In this document: positions 1-5,575 of the stretch, in pieces
Layout of the letters: every line of letters begins with the position of its first letter
Numbering within the stretch: the stretch's first letter is position 1
Assembly (NCBI GenBank): GCA_003453735.1
Contig: DMNE01000113.1
Span: forward strand, 1 to 8,801
DNA length: 8,801 nt
DNA from: Nitrospiraceae bacterium
GTDB lineage: Bacteria > Nitrospirota > Thermodesulfovibrionia > Thermodesulfovibrionales > UBA9159
Reading direction: 5' to 3'
Translations under genes and position numbers: made by a program
Notes under the pieces: model-generated
Databases searched by the model: none
Told to the model about the DNA's origin: nothing
What the model saw: the letters and a program-made list of their open reading frames with translations, nothing else

Positions 1-104
1 CTGTCGTCAGCCTGCGCAACACCGATCGCAGGCGGGATGACAGGGGACAATAGCAAAGAGGTTATCATCATAGCAAACAGAAATGACGTTACGAATTGTC
101 TCAT
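1..104 (-). CDS. Exported protein, N-terminal signal peptide only (cut by window edge)
   Basis: Reading the minus strand from ATG at 104-102 gives 34 intact codons that run off the left edge. The peptide starts MRQFVTSFLFAMMITSLLLS and continues PVIPPAIGVAQADD. This is a classic Sec signal peptide: a short N-region with one Arg, a hydrophobic core at about residues 4-20, and a probable signal peptidase I site after AQA (residue 32). The start is supported by AGGAGA six bases upstream (minus strand, 116-111). The mature protein lies outside the window, so its function cannot be named. The gene is expected in the periplasm or outer membrane, in keeping with the other exported proteins on this strand. 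Confidence 0.75.
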   Translation of the reverse strand, partial: MRQFVTSFLFAMMITSLLLSPVIPPAIGVAQADD

Positions 105-1369
105 GGTGCATCTCCTTTGGGATAGTAGATCCCTTTGCTCTCTTGGTTGGTACAGACTTCTTATTAACCGCTATCCAAATTACATCTTAATATACCCTAC
201 CGATCATCACCTCCTGATTTGCCTGTGTGCAATGTAAAAAAAATGCAATATCTTTCACCTCCCTTCATTACTGTGTTTTTGTAATGTCCCTCGTGCAAAA
301 GCAACAGGAAAGGAGACAACAACGAATGATGCATACGAAAAAACCAGCTGCCAAACCATATTGGCAAGTCCGCTGTCTATAAAAAATCCGTGGGTTTCTG
401 TCCCCATCTCGCGATGGTTTTGCTTGAACGTTACAATATGTCACAAAAAAACCCACTCTGACAGCTATGCTCTTGGAGTGGGTTTCCTGGTTCCTCGATC
501 AGGTCAGCGAAAGACCCATAGACGAATTCTAGTACTTAGATTATCATTTGTTTGTTACAAAATGATGACGTCAATGTTATTTTTCAGTTAAGAGTTCTGT
601 ATCGACATGCGCAGCTAGAATGAAGTTAGCCAGAAGGCGTTAAAGTTCAGCTTCTAAGGAGGACTATCTCGAACGCTTCTGCCGGAACTGCTTTGCAATG
701 TAAGTCGACTTTGTCAGTTCTGTTGCAAAAATGGAGTTTAATGCCTAGTACACATGAATACCTTGACCACTCAGTCCAGATCTGTTGTTCTCTCAGTGCC
801 CATCCGGTGTTCCCGGAATGTTGATGGAAGACGGCATGGCGCAATCGGTAGTAGGACTTGCCCACGGTTCACCTCTATTGCCCCATTTTGTCTGAGCAAC
901 ATTTTCATCCTGTATTTCAATACATAGACACTCTTATGAATGTTGTCGAGTTCACACGCGGCTTTTTTATGCGGTTTTTGCGAGCCTGCGAGCCCATTGC
1001 ATTACTTCTCTTCTTTTCACGGAGGTAGCCTGGCCGCGTCAATGAGAGAGTCTATAATTGCTTCAGGAGTTTGGGGGGTCGGCTTGACAGCAGTATGAGA
1101 AGTGCTTCTCTTGAAAGTAATGAAAAGGTTTGAAGACCTGATAACTATTGTTATTTTTTTCAGAGTCGAACGAGCATAAACAAACCAAAGAGGCAACCAA
1201 AGTACTTTCTTCATATTTTGTTCACAAATTGTCATCATAATGTACCCTGGGCAGATGGAGGGAGAGCCGCGTCTGTCTTTTTTCTCGATTTGTTGATTCT
1301 CATACTCGCTGTAACAGAAGGGGACCGACTTAATTCAATGAAAAGTCTCCTCACAGGAGGAAGAAAATT
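105..1369. other. Long gene-poor region
   Basis: I see no convincing gene in these 1265 bases. Open frames are short and look like chance, with poor start signals. The exceptions are one 72-codon minus frame at 865-647, which has a good Shine-Dalgarno but no clear family, and one at 1238-1017 with no Shine-Dalgarno. The region does hold the 5' leader of the minus gene at 104, a strong minus-strand terminator at 445-485, a palindrome GAGAAG-TG-CTTCTC at 1097-1110 just after a TTGACA (1084-1089), a perfect 8-base tandem TGCGAGCC at 979-994, and a CTGTTGCAAA run (720-729) like the tip of IS6-family inverted repeats. Low coding density plus these scraps suggests decayed mobile DNA; that is inference. 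Confidence 0.6.
445..485 (-). terminator. Rho-independent terminator, minus strand
   Basis: A perfect 10-bp stem pairs AAACCCACTC (449-458) with GAGTGGGTTT (476-485) across a 17-base loop. Read on the minus strand, the 3' arm runs directly into seven U residues (451-445). On the plus strand there is no U tract, so it acts on minus-strand transcripts. No good minus-strand gene lies immediately to its right. It may end a small RNA, a decayed gene, or the short ORF at 865-647. Confidence 0.7.
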
Positions 1370-1373
1370 ATGA
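1338..1373 (+). promoter_or_regulatory. Leader of the AAA+ gene: short ORF overlapping the start, SD in a hairpin
   Basis: An 11-codon ORF (MKSLLTGGRKL) begins at ATG 1338 and ends with TGA 1371-1373, overlapping the AAA+ start codon as ATGA. The AAA+ Shine-Dalgarno AGGAGG (1355-1360, nine bases before ATG 1370) lies inside this ORF. It can pair as CTCCT (1347-1351), loop CAC, AGGAG (1355-1359). Ribosomes translating the short ORF would melt the hairpin, so translational coupling is plausible. The short ORF itself has only a weak upstream GGGGA, so this remains inference. Confidence 0.4.
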
Positions 1374-2452
1374 ATAGTGCCGTGCTGGAGAATCCATCAC
1401 CGGAAGTATGTGTCAACAAGATCTTTGAGATCAGTGGCACGAAACTTGACCCCGATATCGCTGCAGATCTGTGGCGAAAAATATTGCAGCATAAGTGGCT
1501 CATGTCTGAAAAGCTTGGCCGTGATGTAGGGTTTCGAACTGCATGCATCGACTTTCTTGAAAACGTGGATCAGGCTCTAAGGGAATATATGGACTATAAA
1601 CGAAAAGATATTTTGGTTGAGATGGGGGCTCAAAGAGTCAGCAGAGAAATATGGGATACCATATCTGATTCTCAGCCACCGAAACAGTTAGTTCAACGGA
1701 GAATTATTCTTCCCCTGACCGAAGAGAGCCTTTCACAAAAGCACGGCGTCACTCCGCCGAAGACCATTATCTTCTTTGGCCCGCCGGGTACCGGGAAAAC
1801 TCATTTTGTAAAAGCAATAGCAGGCGTCATGTCATGGTGGTACATCGAGATCTTGCCCAGCATGCTTATGGTGGATGGAATAGAAAGGATAGGTGCGAAT
1901 CTGCACAATCTAATGGAAAAGGCACGAAATCTGGAAGATGCCGTTATCTTTATCGACGAGTTTGAAGAAATCGCAGGCAGCCGAGATGCAGCAACTCGGA
2001 TTGACAAATCCATCACCAATGAATTTCTTAAACAGGTTCCCCTCCTCAAGAATCAGGGAAACAAAGTATTGCTGGTATGCGCAACCAACTATATACGGCA
2101 GTTGGATGCCGCACTGCTTCGCCCGGGAAGGTTTGATTGCATTATTCCTGTGGGAGGTCTGGACGAGGATGGCAGAAGAACCGTCTTGGAACAATTCCTG
2201 TTTAAGCTCAATACAGGAAATCTCGAGCTCAATCTCATTGTGAAGATGACATCCCGATTTACACCCGCGGATATCGAGTACCTCTTTCAGCAGGTAGCGC
2301 AGTTTGCTTTTGAACAGGAGCATGCCAGAAAGCAAGATTATCGGGTGACTACAGATACATTTATTCAGATTTTACCGAACATCCGTCCCTCTCTGAGCGA
2401 CGAGATTATTGAAGAGTTTCAGAAGGACAGCATTACTTATTCACGAGCGTAA
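1370..2452 (+). CDS. AAA+ ATPase, stand-alone, classical (FtsH/Cdc48-like) clade
   Basis: This 360-residue protein carries one classical AAA+ module at about residues 130-310. Walker A is GPPGTGKT (137-144) and Walker B is VIFIDE (192-197). Sensor 1 lies in CATN (N240). The arginine-finger segment RPGRFD (251-256) has both arginines, and a small helical domain follows (FTPADIEYLF, 297-306). It should hydrolyse ATP as a ring oligomer and remodel a protein target. It has no membrane helix, protease domain or second ATPase domain. The N-terminal ~110 residues are an adaptor-like helical region with a striking run, HKWLMSEKLGRDVG (41-54), whose family I cannot name securely. The pore-loop region (164-176) has no aromatic residue, which is unusual for a threading ATPase. 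Start ATG 1370 follows AGGAGG with nine-base spacing. The histidine kinase gene begins 69 bases downstream, so an operon is likely. The substrate is unknown. Confidence 0.9.
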   Translation: MNSAVLENPSPEVCVNKIFEISGTKLDPDIAADLWRKILQHKWLMSEKLGRDVGFRTACIDFLENVDQALREYMDYKRKDILVEMGAQRVSREIWDTISDSQPPKQLVQRRIILPLTEESLSQKHGVTPPKTIIFFGPPGTGKTHFVKAIAGVMSWWYIEILPSMLMVDGIERIGANLHNLMEKARNLEDAVIFIDEFEEIAGSRDAATRIDKSITNEFLKQVPLLKNQGNKVLLVCATNYIRQLDAALLRPGRFDCIIPVGGLDEDGRRTVLEQFLFKLNTGNLELNLIVKMTSRFTPADIEYLFQQVAQFAFEQEHARKQDYRVTTDTFIQILPNIRPSLSDEIIEEFQKDSITYSRA

Positions 2453-2486
2453 AAGATGATGTAAAACTCAATAAAAGGAGACAAAT

Positions 2487-2516
2487 ATGTTACCTATAAA
2501 GCACAATATTGGCTAG
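2487..2516 (+). CDS. Nine-residue leader ORF before the histidine kinase
   Basis: ATG 2487 opens a nine-codon frame (MLPIKHNIG) ending at TAG 2514-2516, five bases before the kinase start codon at 2522. It has the best ribosome binding site of this junction, AAAGGAG (2474-2480) six bases upstream. The kinase itself has only GCAGGG very close to its ATG. Two readings are possible. It may be a leader peptide whose termination hands ribosomes to the kinase start. Alternatively, 2487 may be the ancestral kinase start, now out of frame through an indel. Comparing relatives would tell them apart. Confidence 0.4.
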   Translation: MLPIKHNIG

Positions 2517-2521
2517 CAGGG

Positions 2522-3754
2522 ATGACAAAGATAACTAATAGTAAACTCATTCGTGAGCCTCAAGATGAAGTTGTAAAACCAATGCATATGAGCGAAGAGT
2601 CAGAGAAAACGTCGGAGCATCCTGCAAGGCCTCATGTCGAAGGAGAAGAATTTGCTTCCGCAGAATCGTGTGAACTAAAGAGCGATGGTTTAGTGGCAGT
2701 GAATTTCTCAAAGATCACCCGAAAAGCTCGTTTGAAGCTCCGTCAGAAGACTTTTGTACAGGATTTTAACCGCTATTATCTGCTAGTCATTGTCCTGTCG
2801 ACATTAACTGTGACTTTGCTGCGCTTTTCCGCTATTGGGAGAAACCCTTTCCTCCTTGAAATCATCAGAGAATTCTATTATGTCCCATTACTTCTTGGCG
2901 CAATGTCATATGGGTTGAAGGGTGCGGCACTCACCTATCTTTTCATATTGGCGTTATCCTTGCCAATGTTTCACGTGGGATGGGCATCGGTTTTCGGATA
3001 TGGACTCGATCGATCATTCCATATCCTGCTTCAAGGTCTCATAGCGTTATTTGCTGGCTGGTTCGTGAATCGCGACAGAAAGAGAAGAGAGGAAATGGAA
3101 AGGCAACAGTATTTAGCAAACATAGGGCAGGTTGCCACAACAATTGTCCACGACCTGAAAAATCCTATCATCACTATTAAGGGGTTTGCAAGGCGCATTA
3201 GCGAGGGGAAAGGCAACGTACAATGCTACACAAAAGAGATAAACGAAGCTGCAGATGTTCTGCAGCAGATTGTGGCCAATGTGCTTGATTTTGCAAAACC
3301 CCTTAAGCTTACCCTGAAAGATGAAGACCTGAGGGATGTGGTTACTTCTGCAACTGAGCTATGCAGGGTAAAGGCTGACGATAAGGAAGTGGTTCTTTCA
3401 GTAGAACATCCGGCCGTGCCTGTAAATCTAAGTATCGACAGCCTTCGCATGCAAAGGGCAATTATAAATATCGTATCCAACGCTATCGAGGCATCGAGTA
3501 AAGGGCAGGTTGTTACGCTCAGGACAGTCCCCGGGAAGAATTCGGTATTGATAACGATCAATGATCAGGGCTCGGGAATTGATAAAGAAACCATAAAGAA
3601 CATTTTCACTCCTTACTTCACGACAAAAACCAGTGGCACCGGTCTTGGACTCCCAATCGCACAGAAGATCATTGACGGGCACTGCGGCAGGATCTCCTTA
3701 CTCAGTAAACCCGGGACCGGCACCGAGGTGAAAATAGAGTTGCCTTACAGGTAG
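2522..3754 (+). CDS. Membrane sensor histidine kinase
   Basis: This 410-residue two-component sensor kinase has a charged cytoplasmic N-terminus of about 80 residues, then a compact hydrophobic sensor block of about four helices (roughly 84-101, 117-135, 136-152, 165-183) with little room for a periplasmic domain. A HisKA dimerisation segment follows with H-box VHDLKNP (phospho-acceptor H210), then a HATPase_c domain: N-box NIVSNAIEA (N316, N320), G1 box DQGSGI (348-353), F box FTPYFTTK (362-369) and G2 box GTGLGLPI (372-379). All catalytic landmarks are intact, so autophosphorylation should work. There is no HAMP, PAS or receiver domain. No response regulator is in the window, so the partner is encoded elsewhere. 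It probably shares an mRNA with the AAA+ gene upstream. The long soluble N-terminal extension is atypical. The start could shift, since a stronger SD serves a short ORF at 2487. Confidence 0.92.
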   Translation: MTKITNSKLIREPQDEVVKPMHMSEESEKTSEHPARPHVEGEEFASAESCELKSDGLVAVNFSKITRKARLKLRQKTFVQDFNRYYLLVIVLSTLTVTLLRFSAIGRNPFLLEIIREFYYVPLLLGAMSYGLKGAALTYLFILALSLPMFHVGWASVFGYGLDRSFHILLQGLIALFAGWFVNRDRKRREEMERQQYLANIGQVATTIVHDLKNPIITIKGFARRISEGKGNVQCYTKEINEAADVLQQIVANVLDFAKPLKLTLKDEDLRDVVTSATELCRVKADDKEVVLSVEHPAVPVNLSIDSLRMQRAIINIVSNAIEASSKGQVVTLRTVPGKNSVLITINDQGSGIDKETIKNIFTPYFTTKTSGTGLGLPIAQKIIDGHCGRISLLSKPGTGTEVKIELPYR

Positions 3755-4067
3755 TCCAAATAGACATATTTCCACATCAATTTTGACTTTCCGCTTTATT
3801 TTGCCAACTCAGATATTAAAATACAAACAGAGACTTCCGTTTCGTCATGCCCCAGCAATGGCATAGAGAAATCGAAGCCACGCTATTTCACAGTTTGTTC
3901 ATATTTTCGAAATATAGTAAAATTGAGTATAAGGATGAAGCATCAATGGTAAACGCAGAATATTGATGAGTAAGCGGCTGAAGCTGCAAAAGACTTTGTG
4001 GACGGAGCATAAGCCTGCCAGTAATGGAATAGAAGGCAACTTCTTATAATGTAGGGAACTTCTTACA
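3755..4067. other. Intergenic region with promoter and a chain of mini-ORFs
   Basis: No full-length gene is present. The first ~140 bases are AT-rich and show no clear terminator for the kinase gene. A putative promoter lies at 3895-3923. Downstream, three tiny plus-strand frames are chained. ATG 3946 gives MVNAEY with stop TGA 3964-3966. This overlaps ATG 3966, which opens a 27-codon basic ORF (begins MSKRLKLQKTLW, ends GNFL) with stop TAA 4047-4049. That in turn overlaps an ATG-TAG start-stop at 4049-4054. The main gene begins at 4068. AAGGA (3931-3935) could serve as SD for the first ORF. Confidence 0.45.
3895..3923 (+). promoter_or_regulatory. Putative sigma-70-type promoter with internal palindrome
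   Basis: TTGTTC (3895-3900) and TAAAAT (3918-3923) are separated by exactly 17 bases, giving a weak -35 and a good -10. The spacer contains a perfect inverted repeat ATATTT-TCG-AAATAT (3901-3915), which could be a repressor operator. Transcription would start near 3930 and give a leader of about 138 bases before the gene at 4068. This is a match by eye only. Confidence 0.4.
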
Positions 4068-4075
4068 ATGTCAGG
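4038..4075 (+). repeat. Tandem 19-base duplication spanning the start codon
   Basis: Two adjacent 19-base units, AACTTCTTATAATGTAGGG (4038-4056) and AACTTCTTACAATGTCAGG (4057-4075), match at 16 of 19 positions. Each contains an ATG at the same place. In the first unit it is followed directly by TAG (a start-stop), and in the second it is the start codon of the membrane protein gene. The GGG at the end of unit one acts as part of a weak SD for the second ATG. Confidence 0.7.
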
Positions 4076-4649
4076 ATTCTTTGAATTTATCCCGACAGGT
4101 TTTCATCAGGTTGAAACAGTTTTGGTTATTGAACCACAGCATAAGTCGATCAGATGCTCGAGTGTGGAAATTTCCGGAAGCGCAATCCGTCAGCGAGATG
4201 GTGACAGATCCGTCCTCATCGTTCCAAGAGAACAAATTCAGCTGATCAAACTCGCTTACGATACATCTGCCAAGAATCCGTTCTGTCAATACTTCTTGGG
4301 TTTCACGCTGTTTTCGCTTGGGCTTATCGGTTTAATCGCGACCTTCATTGCAAGCTTGGGAGGGGTCTCTCTCATTAAGATGGGATCCGGTGACCTAGGG
4401 TTACCACTGATCCCAATTGCCCTCTGGTTTATGATCGGAATAGGTTTCTGGCTTTTGATCGGAATATTTCGGGCAAGGTATCATTTATTAATTGCTACCG
4501 AACAGGGACTGCGCAAGATTTTTTTTGAACAATCAATAGATATCAAGGAGATCCAGCAGTTCATAAGGAAGGCCCATCTGAATTTCGGATATGAAATAGA
4601 TACGTCCATCTTGGAAAAACTGAAGGTTTCTTCGTTAGGGAGCAAATAA
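4068..4649 (+). CDS. Small two-helix membrane protein, PH-like (DUF type)
   Basis: This 193-residue protein has a soluble N-terminal part (about 1-70) with alternating beta-like segments (VETVLVIEP, DRSVLIVPREQIQLIKL). Two membrane helices follow (about 74-97 and 112-134), then a C-terminal stretch (LLIATEQGLRKIFFEQSIDIKEIQQFIRKA) in which a strand pair and an amphipathic helix seem to continue the same fold. This split arrangement resembles bacterial PH-like membrane proteins, but I do not recognise a named family and give no function. The start at 4068 is chosen from the frame and a weak upstream AGGG. It sits in the second unit of a 19-base tandem duplication. The gene has its own putative promoter and converges on the CHRD gene, with a GC-rich hairpin between them. 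Confidence 0.8.
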   Translation: MSGFFEFIPTGFHQVETVLVIEPQHKSIRCSSVEISGSAIRQRDGDRSVLIVPREQIQLIKLAYDTSAKNPFCQYFLGFTLFSLGLIGLIATFIASLGGVSLIKMGSGDLGLPLIPIALWFMIGIGFWLLIGIFRARYHLLIATEQGLRKIFFEQSIDIKEIQQFIRKAHLNFGYEIDTSILEKLKVSSLGSK

Positions 4650-4669
4650 TTCAATTGGAGGGAAATGGT

Positions 4670-4693
4670 GGGGGGCGACGAAAATTCCCCCCC
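4670..4693. terminator. GC-only hairpin between convergent genes
   Basis: Six G (4670-4675) face seven C (4687-4693) across an 11-base loop, forming a strong stem of at least six G-C pairs. It lies midway between the plus-strand gene ending at 4649 and the minus-strand gene ending at 4723. There is no U tract on either strand, so it is at best an imperfect bidirectional terminator or an mRNA end-stabilising hairpin. Confidence 0.45.
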
Positions 4694-4722
4694 TGAACAT
4701 TGACAAAAACCAGCAATTGGAA

Positions 4723-5184
4723 TTACTTAATCTGGCCTCGTATTTCTCCGTCTGGATGCTGGGCTGTGTGAACATTAAGGTAGGTATTGCCCGCCTCGAT
4801 TTGAGCGACGAGATCTTCAACAGTTTTGCCAGCCAATGAGCCCATTAGGTCTTTTGAGGTAATTGTACCTTTAGCGAGGGTGCCACTGACTTTACCCTTT
4901 TTGACTTTGATTTTAATCATTGCCACAGGTGGACCGTTCTCCCCCATTTTTGCCATGTGGATATGTGCAGCCGTGACATTCTCGATATCGGAGACCATAA
5001 CCTTGTAACTCAGTTTCTTACCGTTTTTGCTGAGTTCAAAGGTAGCCTCGCCCTTTGCTATCGTCGTGACAGGAGGAACGACTTCACTTCCCGACAGCGC
5101 TGCCTTGAAGCTCTTTTCCGCTGCAAGACCAGTGGTTGCAAGACCAATGACTAACAAAACAATTATCAGATACGCCTTTCTCAT
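4723..5184 (-). CDS. Exported CHRD-domain protein
   Basis: This 153-residue protein has a signal peptide (MRKAYLIIVLLVIGLATTGL) with a probable cleavage site after LAA (residue 22). The mature part is a single CHRD domain, the small domain named after chordin. Typical landmarks are the AAHIHMA segment (72-78), GPPV (84-87), the YLNVHT strand (135-140) and the closing HPDGEIRGQI (143-152). CHRD proteins are beta-rich and extracytoplasmic, and their biochemical role in bacteria is poorly known. An upstream in-frame ATG at 5271 exists. I chose 5184 because AAAGGAGAG lies just ahead of it and the signal peptide begins there. It has its own putative promoter and a perfect inverted repeat upstream. 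It is the last of four minus-strand exported-protein genes. Confidence 0.88.
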   Translation of the reverse strand: MRKAYLIIVLLVIGLATTGLAAEKSFKAALSGSEVVPPVTTIAKGEATFELSKNGKKLSYKVMVSDIENVTAAHIHMAKMGENGPPVAMIKIKVKKGKVSGTLAKGTITSKDLMGSLAGKTVEDLVAQIEAGNTYLNVHTAQHPDGEIRGQIK

Positions 5185-5252
5185 ACTCTCTCCTTTCCGT
5201 TTTTTTTGTTGTTGATGCTTTGAACTGCATAATGCAATTGTCTCATCCGACC

Positions 5253-5282
5253 TATAACTCAAAATATGCATTCTGAGTTATA
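5253..5282. repeat. Perfect inverted repeat upstream of the CHRD gene
   Basis: TATAACTCA (5253-5261) and TGAGTTATA (5274-5282) are exact reverse complements, nine bases each, around a 12-base AT-rich centre containing ATGCAT. It lies just downstream of the putative -10 on the minus strand, about 70-100 bases before the start codon. It could be a dimeric regulator's operator or a 5'-end mRNA stem-loop. Confidence 0.6.
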
Positions 5283-5287
5283 TCAAA

Positions 5288-5315
5288 ATGCTACCACATT
5301 ATTCCTGCTTGTCAA
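5288..5315 (-). promoter_or_regulatory. Putative promoter of the CHRD gene
   Basis: On the minus strand a perfect TTGACA (5315-5310) is followed after 16 bases by TAGCAT (5293-5288), a four-of-six match to the -10 consensus. The start site would fall around 5281, at the edge of the inverted repeat 5253-5282, leaving a leader of about 100 bases. Confidence 0.45.
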
Positions 5316-5575
5316 CAAGAGGGCTCAATACTAGATGAAGCAGTTGCCATCGAAAACTCCAATCCGCCCAAGCGTGACTCGCTCCAATAGTGTTCGGGTT
5401 CCGAATGTGCTGCCCATCAAAGTGCTTATGATACTGTAAGTTAAGCCATCTTTCATTTTTTCAGAATTAAACGAGCACCTGCATAGCTTTGAGATATTGC
5501 CAAAATGTTGATAAAACCCGTGTCAGCAGATAGATAAGAACCTACACAGGACAACCTCCTCCACTGGCCGATTCC

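Larger units (their letters stand above)
5185..5575. other. Intergenic region between FKBP and CHRD genes
   Basis: These 391 bases hold no credible ORF on either strand. The 130 bases nearest the CHRD gene contain its Shine-Dalgarno, a perfect inverted repeat (5253-5282) and a putative promoter (5288-5315). The remaining stretch up to the FKBP stop codon shows no clear terminator and nothing else that I recognise. Confidence 0.6.

Noticed and set aside
338..366. Second terminator-like hairpin TGCCAA/TTGGCA followed by a U run on the minus strand
   Set aside because: The stem is only six base pairs and the U run is separated from it by five bases, so termination is doubtful.
268..456. 62-codon minus frame with cysteine-rich end
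   Set aside because: Its start codon lies within the terminator stem at 449-458, so it could not be translated from a transcript ending there. Composition looks random.
979..994. Perfect tandem TGCGAGCC x2, considered as a repeat array seed
   Set aside because: Only two short copies with no further units or spacers; not a CRISPR or iteron array.
1017..1238. Minus-strand 73-codon frame (MMTICEQNMKKVLW start)
   Set aside because: The composition looks somewhat protein-like, but there is no Shine-Dalgarno before either ATG, no family motif and no supporting neighbour.
1910..2335. 141-codon minus-strand frame inside the AAA+ gene
   Set aside because: It is antisense to an intact, well-supported AAA+ domain, and its cysteine-rich, motif-free composition is typical of a shadow frame.
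3226..3561. 111-codon minus-strand frame inside the kinase gene
   Set aside because: It is opposite the HisKA/HATPase region with all kinase motifs intact; a shadow frame.
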